A stretch of DNA of 64,000 nt. Origin: JAAXPZ01 sp965215705. GTDB lineage: Bacteria > Campylobacterota > Campylobacteria > Campylobacterales > Sulfurovaceae. The stretch covers positions 682,001-746,000 of the forward strand of contig CBDCEE010000003.1 in the NCBI GenBank assembly GCA_965215705.1. The letters are read 5' to 3'. Positions 1-8,845 of this stretch are shown piece after piece. How positions within the stretch are numbered: position 1 is the stretch's first letter; every line of letters begins with the position of its first letter. Made by a program: the position numbers and the translations under genes. The notes beneath the pieces were generated by a model. The model saw nothing but the letters and a program-made list of their open reading frames with translations. It was not told where the DNA came from and made no database searches.

Positions 1-1
1 A

Positions 2-124
2 GGAAAAGGCAAAACTGTTTCAGATGAAAGTATTCGGGTTTTTATCAGAAGATTGAGAGAAAAGACGGATAAAGCATTGATACAAAATCTCCCCAAGCAA
101 GGCTATATGTTACAAACGACATAG
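2..124 (+). CDS. Response regulator, C-terminal fragment (cut by window edge)
   Basis: The first 40 codons, open from the window edge to a TAG at 122-124, read as the end of an OmpR/PhoB winged-helix domain. The recognition-helix region SIRVFIRRLREK and the final wing QNLPKQGYML match the pattern of the two complete OmpR-type regulators at 8.2 kb and 27.7 kb (TLRTKIKKLRDK...LRGAGYKI; SLRTYIKNLRKI...KKQGYRY). It probably binds DNA as the output of a two-component system. Its receiver domain and cognate kinase lie outside the window. It converges with ccsBA, with only 40 bp between the stop codons. Confidence 0.8.
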   Translation, partial: GKGKTVSDESIRVFIRRLREKTDKALIQNLPKQGYMLQTT

Positions 125-164
125 ACCTCCTCTCTTCTCACTAGCTTACATTATTCTCCTTCCG

Positions 165-2891
165 TCATTTTGATGGAAGTTTCAGTCTAGGCAACCCTCG
201 CTTGGGATAGGCAAGTACAATCGTTACCAGTGCCAATGCCGTCAGCGTATAGACCCAGGTAGGGATGGGGAGTGGGTCACCTGTGGCATAGGAGTGCATC
301 CCGCTCAGATAGAAGTTGACCCCGAAATAGGTCATCAAAATCGAAGCAAAGGCAACAAAGGAAGCCGCAGCCAATACATAAGGCTTATCCAGTCGTTTCA
401 CCAGTCGCAAATGCAGCACAAACGTATAGACCACGATCGAGACATAGGCCCAGGTCTCCTTGGGATCCCATCCCCAGTAGCGTCCCCAGCTCTCATTCGC
501 CCAGACGCCACCAAGGAAATTTCCTACAGTCAGCATCGCAAGCCCTATGATGAGTGCCGCCTCATTGACTGCCATAAGTCCATAGATCGCCTTGTCGATA
601 TGCGGACGCTTTTCTGTATTGCGAAGGATAAAGAGCAGCAGCACGATATAGCTGATCACTGCCCCCAGGCCCAAGAAACCATAACTGGCGGTAATGATAG
701 AGACATGAATGGTAAGCCAGTAGGATTTGAGTACGGGTACGAGGTTGGTGATCTGTGGATTGATATGGCTCAGGTGCGCAGTGAACATAAAGATCCCCGC
801 CACCACGATCGTCGCACTCAGTACCAGTAGCGAGCGACGGAAGAAGATAATCCCTGCCAACATCGCTGACCAAGAGATATAGAGCAGAGATTCATAGGAG
901 TCACTCCACGGTGCATGTCCACTGATATACCAGCGTAGCCCCAATCCAAAAGTATGTGCCAAGAAGAGAAGAAATACCGTCACCACAGCTATACGCTGTA
1001 TCCATGTGAAGACCCCTCCTTTTCTGTTGGCAACGATCTGTGCAAATCCTGCGATGAGTAGTAGCATCCCCAAGATCATATAGATACCTACCAGACGGGG
1101 GAAGAGGTTGAGTGTATTGTAAAAGAATTCTGCCTCTATTTTACTCTGAGAAGGGATAAGTGCTTTGCCATAGCGATACTGATAGTTGCGTATCTGCTCG
1201 ATCATACGGTTCGCTCCAGCCCAATCCTCTGCCCCAATGGCATCGATCAATCCTCTCGTCATCTTCTCTACCGCTATTTTGGCTTTGCCTGCAAACTTAT
1301 CCATGGCTTTGAGTGGATTGTACCACGCATTGGAGGGGTCATTTTCCAGAGGATAGATCTTGAAGAGATTCCCATAAAAGACCATATAGATCACATTGAG
1401 CTTCTCATCCATCGTGATCACTTCACGCTCAAAAGTACCACGCTGGTTGGGGTTGATCCTGTTGGATTGTTCTACTGCCTCTTTGAGTTTGTATTGGTTG
1501 CTCCCGACAAAGGCATCAGAAAAAGCAGCATACTTCTCACTACGTTGCATCCCCAGAAGATCTTTGAGTTTGGGAGATTTGATTTTCATAAGCTTGGCAT
1601 CTCTCCAGAGCTCGGGACGAGAGAGCATCCCCATGATGACTTGGTTTTTGTCCAATCCATCAAAGCTAAGACTACCATGCAGTTTGTAAAGCAGCTCTGC
1701 ATTGAGTGAATCTACAGGTTCCATCCTCCCCATAGGGGCTTGTACCATGAGTCCAGCAAACTTCTGGGCGGTAGAGGCAGAGCCTTTGGCATAGCTGAGC
1801 AGATAGCTGTTGAATGTACCTGACTCCTCTGCATGCAGGCTTGTGGCACCCATCGCTGCCACAAAAAGCAATACAAATACCATACTGCTGTGTTTGACAT
1901 AGCGGATCAGCTTACTAAAGCGTGATCGCTTGGCAAAGAAATTTCCCATCAAACCGATCACTAACATCAGGTATCCCAAGTATGTCGGCCATTTTCCAGG
2001 ATCATCATTTACACTCAGTACTGTACCCAACTCATCCTGATCATAAGAGCTCTGGAAGAATTTAAAACTGCCATAATCCAGTGTATGGTTCATGTAGATC
2101 CTGTAGTTCAGCTTCGTATCACCATCAAGTACGGTGACCTCACTGGCATAAGAGGAGGGAGCCATACTGCCAGGATAGCGATCGAGCTGGAAGTCTCTGA
2201 GCTGCACTTCAAACGGAAGTATCAGGACTTTAGAGCCAAACTCTACAGCTACATCCACCCCATCAAAGGCAAACTTTTTTGGGTAGCCCTTCATGTTGCG
2301 TTGTCCTATGAGTTTTTCTACTTTGCATGCTCCTTTGTAACACACCTCTACAGAAAGCATACCCATGGCATGTCCATTCTCTTTGGTATAGCTATAGTCT
2401 GCATATCTCACTATCACTTGATCCTCTGCAGCGAAGAGAATCGTATGACTGAAGTCGTTACTACCAAGCGCTGTCATATCCTGCTGGAACTCTTGGAAGA
2501 ACTTTTTACCACCACTCTGGATGGTGACTTGGAGATAAGGTTCAGAGCTGATCATACGGTTCTCGCTCTTGCCTTCTCTGATATGTAGTATCCCTTCCTG
2601 TCCCACATAACGGGTCAAGCCCGCACCGATCAAGATCACCAGAAATCCTGTATGAAAGATAAACAATGACGCCCTCTTCCACATCTTACGCCTGATGATT
2701 ACACCCAGTAAGTTTAGTCCAGTCAATACCATCACTGTCTCATACCACCAGTGATTGTAGACCAATACACGTGCCGAAGAGGTACCAAAATCATTTTCGA
2801 TAAAGGTGACTATGGCAGCGCCCACACCAAGTAAAAAAAGTAATATAAGTGTTGTTTTTAAAGAGAAGAGAAAATCAAGTAGTTTTTTCAT
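165..2891 (-). CDS. ccsBA: Fused cytochrome c synthetase CcsBA (system II)
   Basis: A 908-residue inner-membrane protein that exports heme and attaches it covalently to CxxCH motifs of periplasmic apocytochromes c. The N-terminal half is ResB/CcsB-like: early membrane helices, a large periplasmic domain at about residues 100-300, then another helix. The C-terminal half (from about 600) is CcsA-like, with many helices and the tryptophan-rich WWD signature WGRYWGWDPKETWA near residue 805. The length fits fused CcsBA proteins of Helicobacter and relatives. It sits beside thioredoxin-fold genes and an 11-heme cytochrome, so it may be dedicated to that cytochrome, as specialised CcsA copies are in Wolinella. 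That link is inference. Confidence 0.93.
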   Translation of the reverse strand: MKKLLDFLFSLKTTLILLFLLGVGAAIVTFIENDFGTSSARVLVYNHWWYETVMVLTGLNLLGVIIRRKMWKRASLFIFHTGFLVILIGAGLTRYVGQEGILHIREGKSENRMISSEPYLQVTIQSGGKKFFQEFQQDMTALGSNDFSHTILFAAEDQVIVRYADYSYTKENGHAMGMLSVEVCYKGACKVEKLIGQRNMKGYPKKFAFDGVDVAVEFGSKVLILPFEVQLRDFQLDRYPGSMAPSSYASEVTVLDGDTKLNYRIYMNHTLDYGSFKFFQSSYDQDELGTVLSVNDDPGKWPTYLGYLMLVIGLMGNFFAKRSRFSKLIRYVKHSSMVFVLLFVAAMGATSLHAEESGTFNSYLLSYAKGSASTAQKFAGLMVQAPMGRMEPVDSLNAELLYKLHGSLSFDGLDKNQVIMGMLSRPELWRDAKLMKIKSPKLKDLLGMQRSEKYAAFSDAFVGSNQYKLKEAVEQSNRINPNQRGTFEREVITMDEKLNVIYMVFYGNLFKIYPLENDPSNAWYNPLKAMDKFAGKAKIAVEKMTRGLIDAIGAEDWAGANRMIEQIRNYQYRYGKALIPSQSKIEAEFFYNTLNLFPRLVGIYMILGMLLLIAGFAQIVANRKGGVFTWIQRIAVVTVFLLFLAHTFGLGLRWYISGHAPWSDSYESLLYISWSAMLAGIIFFRRSLLVLSATIVVAGIFMFTAHLSHINPQITNLVPVLKSYWLTIHVSIITASYGFLGLGAVISYIVLLLFILRNTEKRPHIDKAIYGLMAVNEAALIIGLAMLTVGNFLGGVWANESWGRYWGWDPKETWAYVSIVVYTFVLHLRLVKRLDKPYVLAAASFVAFASILMTYFGVNFYLSGMHSYATGDPLPIPTWVYTLTALALVTIVLAYPKRGLPRLKLPSK

Positions 2892-2929
2892 AGGGCTATC
2901 CTATTGGTAATATTGTATAGCTTAACACA

Positions 2930-2952
2930 GATCCCCCAACAGAGGGGTGATC
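2930..2952 (-). terminator. Stem-loop between thioredoxin-like gene and ccsBA
   Basis: GATC-CCCC pairs with GGGG-T-GATC around the loop AACAGA, with one bulged base. It lies directly downstream of the minus-strand gene ending at 2957 and upstream of ccsBA. There is no clear U-run, so it may be a weak terminator or an mRNA-stabilising hairpin. Confidence 0.4.
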
Positions 2953-2956
2953 TCTA

Positions 2957-3460
2957 TCAATGTTGTTGTGATTTTGGTTTTGGTTTTTCAGAGGCTGTAA
3001 CATTGTTACTGTAAAGAAATGTTGCCCACTCAGATTTTTGATATTTTCCGCTATCTACCCCGAGTGTAAACTCCAGCATTTTGCTGAGTGGCAGAGGGGA
3101 AATGTATCCTGGCATCTGAAACATCTTTTCGGCTTTCTTATTGAAGATCACCACATTGGGAGTCGCTTTCACACGATAGGACATCTGTAGCTCTTGGGTA
3201 CTGACATCTTTGCCAAACAGTTTGTATATCTTATGGTCATCCCTTGGGATAGCATAGACATCAAACTGCTGTGCCAGATCATTGAGGAAAGTCACAGTGT
3301 TGAGCTCCCCCTCCAGTTTTTCACAGTAAGGACAGGTCTTAGAGTCAAAGATAAACATGATAGGCTTCCCAGATAATGGAATCTCTATCGTACGCTTAAC
3401 AATCGAATCAGCCATAAGCAGTGTAGCAAACAATGCAAAGAGAAAAACTATTTTTTTCAT
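2957..3460 (-). CDS. Secreted thioredoxin-fold protein with CPYC
   Basis: A 167-residue protein with a signal peptide (MKKIVFLFALFATLLMADS), then a thioredoxin fold with active site CPYC in DSKTCPYCEKLEGEL (about residue 43) and the cis-Pro segment VKATPNVVIFN near 102. This suggests a periplasmic thiol-disulfide reductase or a SoxW/DsbC-like helper that keeps heme-binding cysteines of apocytochromes reduced. Its ATG overlaps the stop of the upstream thioredoxin-like gene by 4 nt (ATGA), so the two are translationally coupled. The substrate is unknown; placement between ccsBA and the multiheme gene suggests cytochrome maturation. Confidence 0.8.
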   Translation of the reverse strand: MKKIVFLFALFATLLMADSIVKRTIEIPLSGKPIMFIFDSKTCPYCEKLEGELNTVTFLNDLAQQFDVYAIPRDDHKIYKLFGKDVSTQELQMSYRVKATPNVVIFNKKAEKMFQMPGYISPLPLSKMLEFTLGVDSGKYQKSEWATFLYSNNVTASEKPKPKSQQH

Positions 3461-4140
3461 TTCTTTTCCGCCTTGATCTCTATGCCCTTAGCTTCATAAA
3501 ACTTTTTGAGTGCCGTATAGACCTCACCATTTTTTCTGTCTTTCCCTTTCCACTTCTTCTGCTTCACAAACTCTAGCGTTGCTTTGAACTGTTTGGGAGG
3601 CATATACCCTGGCACCACAAAGATATGGCTCGCTTCACTGTCCGCAAAGATCAAGGTCGGTGTGGCTGTTACATTATAGATACCAATCAATGTTTTGGTA
3701 TCCACATCCATCATCTCACCATTGTGCTGAAACTTATGCTGTTTCTGCCCTCTGGCATCTACATAGATCGGTGTTACTGTCTCTGTGATCTGTGTTGCCA
3801 ATGCTGTATCTGAGACCACATCATCTTTGATCTTCTGCGTATACGGATCACTATCCTGTCCAAAGAGGATCAACATCTCTTTGCCATCTGTAGCAATCTT
3901 GGCAGCATCTTTGAAAATCGTATAGAACTTACTCACCTCCACTTTTGGCGCTGTCTTAGTGACTACTTTTTTGACCTCTGGCTTCTTCATTTCAGCATTG
4001 GTTACTGCCTCTGTCGCTGTTGGCATTTTTTTTGCAACTTCATGACTAGAGGCTTCACTCTTGACCTCTTTAGCGGTACTCTCTCCACATCCGCCCAATA
4101 GTATTGCAGACAGCAATGTTGCACCTAATAGTCTATTCAT
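3457..4140 (-). CDS. Thioredoxin-like lipoprotein lacking the CxxC cysteines
   Basis: Start chosen at 4140 because GAGGAGCG lies just upstream and it opens directly into a lipoprotein signal (MNRLLGATLLSAILLGGC, lipobox LGGC). An upstream in-frame ATG at 4200 would bury this signal. The 227-residue product has a Lys/Glu/Ala-rich linker and then a thioredoxin-like domain aligning with its downstream partner: LILFGQDSDPYTQKIKDD where the partner has the CPYC segment, and VTATPTLIFADSE as the cis-Pro region. The active-site position reads SDPY with no cysteine, so it cannot do thiol exchange by the usual mechanism and may instead bind or chaperone. It ends coupled to the CPYC gene. Confidence 0.78.
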   Translation of the reverse strand: MNRLLGATLLSAILLGGCGESTAKEVKSEASSHEVAKKMPTATEAVTNAEMKKPEVKKVVTKTAPKVEVSKFYTIFKDAAKIATDGKEMLILFGQDSDPYTQKIKDDVVSDTALATQITETVTPIYVDARGQKQHKFQHNGEMMDVDTKTLIGIYNVTATPTLIFADSEASHIFVVPGYMPPKQFKATLEFVKQKKWKGKDRKNGEVYTALKKFYEAKGIEIKAEKK

Positions 4141-4245
4141 TTTACGCTCCTCGTATCGTGACATGTATTGATTTACTATTGAACAGGCTGCCACAAACAT
4201 GGGCGCCTACTCAAGAGTAAAGCATCATAGCAAACTTTGTTTAAC

Positions 4246-4273
4246 CGCAAAGAGCACCAAAGGGCTCTTTGCG
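4246..4273 (-). terminator. Perfect 10-bp stem-loop after the multiheme cytochrome gene
   Basis: CGCAAAGAGC and GCTCTTTGCG pair perfectly around an 8-nt loop. The hairpin is 22 bp beyond the stop of the multiheme gene in its direction of transcription. The following minus-strand bases (GTTAAACAAAG) give only a weak U tract. It likely separates the cytochrome transcript from the thioredoxin-like pair. Confidence 0.6.
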
Positions 4274-4295
4274 TCATTACAGAAAGTTTTTCTTC

Positions 4296-6587
4296 TTACT
4301 TACTGAGCATTTGGTCAATCTTCTTACCATGCTCACCTACGGCTTCCATTCTATCTCTCTGATCTTTATCCAGAGGTCTAGAGTCTGGCCAGTGTGTACC
4401 GACTGTTTGTGTCTGCTTACCAGTTTCATGGTCAACAACTACAGACCAGTCATAGTTCATACCTTCGATCGCCTTCATCTGAACCTGAGTCGTCTTAGGT
4501 ACGATCTTACCAGTTTTGAGGTTTCTTAGATCCAGTGTAAAGTCTTTACCCTGTCCCTTCATGAACTCACCATTCTGGATACCATAGCCTAAAGCTTTAG
4601 GATCATTATGACAGCTCTCACATGTTCTGGCTTTTGCACCTGTAGTGTGTGGCTGTACTGGAGACATATCTGTACCTGCTACGAGTGAACCATTAGGTCC
4701 ATCAGGTACTTGTGCCTGCTTGTTGAGTGCGATCGTTTCACCATCTGGACCTACAATTGTATAGGTTACCTGACATCCTGGGATGATTGGTGTGACCAGA
4801 CCTTCACCGTTGATACCTAGGATTGGATCTTCCCATCTGAGGTAGCTTCGTGTCTCACTCGCTTTACCGATCTGCTTCTTACCTTTGGTTCCCAGTACTG
4901 ATTCACTGGTCTCACCATTGGCGAAGTGTGTAGAACCACTTGCGATCCAGTCGATCTTGGATTTACCTGGTGTGTAGTCTACTTTGATGTGACAGCCATA
5001 ACACTGCGGTGCCCAATCAGAGTGACAAGAGTAACACTCCATGTTCTCCATATGCTCTTTGACAAGTCCCATAGCCACATGTGCGTCTTTAGACTTCCAT
5101 GTATTGTTCATGGCTTTTTCTTTGAGCAATGGTGCTTTGAGATCTTTACCACTGGCAAGGTGTACGATCACTTCTTTACCGTCTTTAACCACGTTTCCGA
5201 GCGGGTTACCTCTGGTAGAGAGTAAGTATCCGTCCATTGGCTTATAGACAGTACCTTGAGTCATCCAGTATGGAAGCTCTTTAGCCATGCCTCTTTCACC
5301 TTCTGGTGCACCACCAGCAAGATTCTTCTCACCATAACCGATCTTGAGCTCCCATGGGAACTTCTCATTGGTACCATGACAGTCAGCACACTCGATCTCT
5401 ACTTGACCAAGAGTCGTACCAAATAGTGTACCATCACCGTGCATATCGACAGATGTGTGACAGTCTTGACATGTCATACCTGCTGCAAAGTGTAGATCCT
5501 CTTTGATATGCTTATAACGCTTACCATGTGTTTTAGGTTGTGCTTTACCACCAGCTTGGAGTGGAGAACTATACGGCTGCTCCATCATACCAACATAAGA
5601 GACACCGATTCGCTTACCACGGTTGTGACAAGAGTTACATGTCTCTGGGTGAATACCACTAAACTCTGCACCAGCAGGTGTTTTGACCTTGGCTTCTCTG
5701 GTACCTTGCATCATGTGTACAAGTAGGTGTCCATGCTCTTTCTTATCAATGGTTGGGTCATTACCTTCGTAGAGACCTTCATTACCATAAGGCACGTGAC
5801 ATGCAGAACATCCCATACCTCTCCAGTCACCACGGCCTTTACGTCCTCTGACACCTAGGTGGCAGCGCTGACAGTCAGATCTCTGATAGGTGATAGAAGC
5901 ATGATAGGCTACTCTCGCTTTATAATCCTCATCGCTTTCACCATCTTTACGTTTGATATCCATATCAGACTGTGGTGGGAGTGGGAGTTGCTTGAGCTCT
6001 GTGGGGAACTGATCTGGGAACTTATCGATCATGGCAGTCATATACTTCTTGTATGTGTCTGTACCCCATGCCGGTGTTTTTCCATCTTCATCTTTCACAT
6101 CATAGTTGGCAAACTGTACTTTTTTAGTAGGCTCAGTTCCCCATGAGTGAAGGTTACCTTGGATCTTACCTGCTTCAGTGGCCATCAAAGATTTTTTGAC
6201 ATTAGCAACGGTATCTGCGTGACAGATTCCACAGGTTTTATCCATGATCCAGAAGCTTCCTGGGTCTCTTACAAACGCTGCAAGTCCACCTGGGTGTGCT
6301 TTTGGTGCACCTTTGTGTGCCATCTCAGCTGTACCGGCACCGGCATCACCACCATGACAGACCACACATCCACCTGTGTCTCCCATGCCTTGACCCATCG
6401 CTACGATCTGTTTCATCATATCGGAGCTTGGCTCTCTGATGTGTTCTATACCATTGTGACACTTTACACAACTATCTCCACCTTCGACACTTTTAGGTAC
6501 CATCGTACCATTCATGTCTCCGGCAGAGGCAGAAAGTGTAAGCACAAATATCATCGCATAAAACACGACTTTTAACTTGGCAATCAT
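4296..6587 (-). CDS. Secreted 11-heme c-type cytochrome
   Basis: Start at 6587 is set by AAGGAGGAAAAG and by the signal peptide (MIAKLKVVFYAMIFVLTLSASAG). The 763-residue protein has eleven CxxCH motifs: CVKCH near 40, CVVCH, CGICH, CQRCH, CSACH, CNSCH, CQDCH, CADCH, CYSCH, CYGCH and CESCH near 657. No CX15CH or CxxCK motif is visible, so it is not a standard MccA sulfite reductase or NrfA. It is a periplasmic or surface electron carrier or a multiheme oxidoreductase; the substrate cannot be read from the sequence. Its context of CcsBA, thioredoxin-fold proteins and a divergent operon ending in a two-component system suggests regulated respiration. Confidence 0.88.
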   Translation of the reverse strand: MIAKLKVVFYAMIFVLTLSASAGDMNGTMVPKSVEGGDSCVKCHNGIEHIREPSSDMMKQIVAMGQGMGDTGGCVVCHGGDAGAGTAEMAHKGAPKAHPGGLAAFVRDPGSFWIMDKTCGICHADTVANVKKSLMATEAGKIQGNLHSWGTEPTKKVQFANYDVKDEDGKTPAWGTDTYKKYMTAMIDKFPDQFPTELKQLPLPPQSDMDIKRKDGESDEDYKARVAYHASITYQRSDCQRCHLGVRGRKGRGDWRGMGCSACHVPYGNEGLYEGNDPTIDKKEHGHLLVHMMQGTREAKVKTPAGAEFSGIHPETCNSCHNRGKRIGVSYVGMMEQPYSSPLQAGGKAQPKTHGKRYKHIKEDLHFAAGMTCQDCHTSVDMHGDGTLFGTTLGQVEIECADCHGTNEKFPWELKIGYGEKNLAGGAPEGERGMAKELPYWMTQGTVYKPMDGYLLSTRGNPLGNVVKDGKEVIVHLASGKDLKAPLLKEKAMNNTWKSKDAHVAMGLVKEHMENMECYSCHSDWAPQCYGCHIKVDYTPGKSKIDWIASGSTHFANGETSESVLGTKGKKQIGKASETRSYLRWEDPILGINGEGLVTPIIPGCQVTYTIVGPDGETIALNKQAQVPDGPNGSLVAGTDMSPVQPHTTGAKARTCESCHNDPKALGYGIQNGEFMKGQGKDFTLDLRNLKTGKIVPKTTQVQMKAIEGMNYDWSVVVDHETGKQTQTVGTHWPDSRPLDKDQRDRMEAVGEHGKKIDQMLSK

Positions 6588-6756
6588 CTTTTCCTCCTTG
6601 GATTGCATTTCGAGGAGAGTATCCTCTACTGCAATAGTATCTTTTTAAAGTGCCAAGAAAGTGCCACAAGATAAAGCTATTTTATCACACTAATTAAGAG
6701 TCTATTAATAGATAAATCATTAGAATAAAACCAATAAATCCAGAGGAGACTATACA

Positions 6757-7266
6757 ATGAAAAGTATTTTACTCATTATCATGACTCTCTTATTCACAAC
6801 CGTCTCGTCCTATGCACAGGAAAAGAAACATGTCCTGACTACCCATGAACTGGGCTGGATGAATAACCTCGAAGAGGCAAAAGCGATCGCACTCAAAGAA
6901 AAAAAGCCCATTATTCTCTTCCTCCACTCTCAGCGATGCTTTTACTGTCCCAAGCTCATCGAAGAGGTATTTCCTCAGCCCAAAGTACAAAAGTTTCTCA
7001 ATGAACACTTCATCAAGCTAGATCTGGATGTCGCTACCGGTAGTGACAGTATCGAAGAGGAGACGGGGGATCAGGCACCAGAACGCTTCATCATCAGCAT
7101 GACCCCAGGCATCCTTTTTATGGGCCCCAAAGAGGAGAAGCTCTATCGTAAGGGAAAAAAACATATGATCATCTATGGGTTTTGGAAGCCTGATGAGCTG
7201 ATCACATGGGGCAAAGAGGCACTCAAACGCTTTGAAAAATTACATGGAGTTACCTATGCGAAATAG
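6757..7266 (+). CDS. Secreted thioredoxin-fold protein with CFYC
   Basis: A 169-residue protein with signal peptide MKSILLIIMTLLFTTVSSYA and a strong RBS (AGAGGAG). The thioredoxin-like domain has active-site segment LHSQRCFYCPKLIEEVF near residue 68 and a cis-Pro region SMTPGILFMG near 121. This is the thioredoxin_2/DUF255-like style, usually a periplasmic thiol reductase. It opens a five-gene operon that diverges from the 11-heme cytochrome, so both may share the regulatory region 6588-6756. The next gene starts 11 nt before its stop. Confidence 0.8.
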   Translation: MKSILLIIMTLLFTTVSSYAQEKKHVLTTHELGWMNNLEEAKAIALKEKKPIILFLHSQRCFYCPKLIEEVFPQPKVQKFLNEHFIKLDLDVATGSDSIEEETGDQAPERFIISMTPGILFMGPKEEKLYRKGKKHMIIYGFWKPDELITWGKEALKRFEKLHGVTYAK

Positions 7267-7627
7267 TCTAGTGCTCCTCTCCTTGATGTTGACCACCACC
7301 CTACTCGATGCCAAAGACAGAGGCACACATGTCACACGAGAAAAAGTCGGACAACAATACTACCTCAAAGCCTGTGCAACCTGTCATGGTGATGGCAAGA
7401 TCGCAGGCAATATGGCGACACAAAGAGAGTGGAAAGCCCTACTCGATGCCAATGCCTCTGAACTGATCTACCTGCATGAGGATGTTTACAGTGATAAAGC
7501 AGAGAAAGATGCAGTCCCCGCGATCATGTATCTACAAAGTGAGCAGTTTGCCAAAGAGAAACGAAAACTACTCAAATTTTTACAGGAGTTTGCCAGTGAT
7601 TCACCGGATATCCCTACTTGTTATTAG
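7256..7627 (+). CDS. Small secreted mono-heme cytochrome-like protein
   Basis: Start at 7256 (MRNSLVLLSLMLTTTLLDA, signal peptide), with GGAG 8 nt upstream inside the preceding gene, which it overlaps by 11 nt. The 123-residue product has one heme site, YYLKACATCHGDGKIAG, and a later short helix bundle of cytochrome c class I type. The usual distal Met ligand segment is not obvious. It could carry electrons to or from the neighbouring multiheme protein or act as a heme sensor for the kinase downstream. Confidence 0.7.
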   Translation: MRNSLVLLSLMLTTTLLDAKDRGTHVTREKVGQQYYLKACATCHGDGKIAGNMATQREWKALLDANASELIYLHEDVYSDKAEKDAVPAIMYLQSEQFAKEKRKLLKFLQEFASDSPDIPTCY

Positions 7628-8201
7628 TCTAACGCTTCTCCTCTCTGCAGGGAAGCCATGTCCAGACCATTATAATCCCAAATGGTTCGAAGAACCCAGT
7701 GATGAGATCGTTCTAGTGATCGAGGAGTATTTTGAAGATAAGAATATCACTTTTCTACCTGATCTAAACAGGATCCAAAAGCTTGGTCTCCAGCCACTAG
7801 GCAGTAATGTATGGCAGCTTCCCAAAAGTACCCAGTCCTATAGAGACATATATTTCCCCATCACGCCGGGGATTTGGCGATACGAGCAGGCAGCACAAAA
7901 TATCAACACCACCCACCTTCTCATCAAAGAGCATACCAAACTCTCTGAGATCGAAGCGATCAATGTCTACAATGGACTCCTGGGAGCTTACTGGAATGAC
8001 TACAATGTCAATGGCTATGAGATGACACTCAATCCGGAAGATACACGCATCCGCTATAAAGATCGCTATTTTGAATTCAATGTCAAACTTTATGGACTCA
8101 AAGATGATGCCAGCACACTAGCGCATACCACGACGGATCTCATCTTTCGAGACTACACACACAAAGTCGAGCAATTCATCCAGTGTCAGGCATCACAGTG
8201 A
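7596..8201 (+). CDS. Secreted protein of unknown function (GTG start)
   Basis: I place the start at a GTG (7596) because AGGAG lies 8 nt before it and translation opens at once into a hydrophobic signal (ISLLVISLTLLLSAG). Longer readings from upstream have no signal. It overlaps the cytochrome gene by 32 nt. The 201-residue product is mostly hydrophilic after residue 20, with CPDHYNPKW right after the signal and a C-terminal QCQASQ; it matches no family I know. Lying between a cytochrome and a two-component pair, it may be a periplasmic accessory of the sensor. Function unknown. Confidence 0.65.
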   Translation: MIHRISLLVISLTLLLSAGKPCPDHYNPKWFEEPSDEIVLVIEEYFEDKNITFLPDLNRIQKLGLQPLGSNVWQLPKSTQSYRDIYFPITPGIWRYEQAAQNINTTHLLIKEHTKLSEIEAINVYNGLLGAYWNDYNVNGYEMTLNPEDTRIRYKDRYFEFNVKLYGLKDDASTLAHTTTDLIFRDYTHKVEQFIQCQASQ

Positions 8202-8845
8202 AGATATTACTACTGGAAGATGATGCCATAATCGCAGAACAGATCAAAGCCTATTTTGAGCTCTGTGATCATAAAGTAGATCTCTACGACAATGGTCTCT
8301 CTCTGGTAGAGCATGCCAATCCTGCCAGTTATGATATCATGCTGCTAGATATCAACACACCGGGTCTCAGTGGTCTGGAGGTACTCAGGGAGTTCCGTGA
8401 TCTCTCCATCCATACCCCTGCGATCTTTGTGACTGCTATGAGTGACATGCAGTATCTCAAAGAAGCCTATGGGACAGGCGGTAATGACTATGTCAGAAAG
8501 CCCTTTGATATCGAAGAGCTTGAGTTGCGTATCGAACGACTGGTCAAAGAAAATCAGACAGAGAGAATCTCTATCACTACCCACTATACCTTCGATATGC
8601 AAGAAGAAAAACTCTACCACAAAGAGAAAGAAGTACATCTCAATGAGAAGGAGAGAAGTCTCCTCTACCTCCTACTCAAAAACCGTTCCAACACTGTTTC
8701 AAAAGAGATGATCAAGACCTATGTCTGGGATGATCAGGATGTCTGTGACAACACCCTACGCACCAAGATCAAAAAGCTCAGAGATAAACTGGATGAAAAC
8801 TTTATCCAAAGCCTAAGGGGTGCAGGATACAAGATCGATGCCTAA
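8198..8845 (+). CDS. OmpR-family response regulator
   Basis: Start at GTG 8198, which gives the canonical receiver beginning KILLLEDD and a 4-nt GTGA overlap with the previous stop; GTG 8183 is an alternative. The 215-residue protein has a receiver with acidic pocket EDD, phospho-acceptor Asp in DIMLLDINTPG (near residue 50), a Thr/Ala in FVTAM and the Lys in VRKPF, then a winged helix ending LRGAGYKI. It is paired with the overlapping sensor kinase and probably controls the divergent cytochrome/thioredoxin genes (inference from position). Confidence 0.92.
   Translation: MKILLLEDDAIIAEQIKAYFELCDHKVDLYDNGLSLVEHANPASYDIMLLDINTPGLSGLEVLREFRDLSIHTPAIFVTAMSDMQYLKEAYGTGGNDYVRKPFDIEELELRIERLVKENQTERISITTHYTFDMQEEKLYHKEKEVHLNEKERSLLYLLLKNRSNTVSKEMIKTYVWDDQDVCDNTLRTKIKKLRDKLDENFIQSLRGAGYKIDA

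Noticed and set aside
2085..2588. Plus-strand frame of 167 codons opposite ccsBA
   Set aside because: Antisense shadow of a well-supported gene, with no RBS or domain. The same holds for the other long antisense frames opposite secA, the multiheme gene and the transporters.
4296..6587. Reading the 11-heme cytochrome as MccA sulfite reductase or NrfA nitrite reductase
   Set aside because: No CX15CH or CxxCK motif, and eleven standard CxxCH sites instead of eight or five. Left as substrate unknown.
7476..7595. Longer N-terminus for the secreted protein ending at 8201
   Set aside because: It would lie wholly within the cytochrome gene and hide the signal peptide. GTG 7596 has AGGAG at proper spacing.
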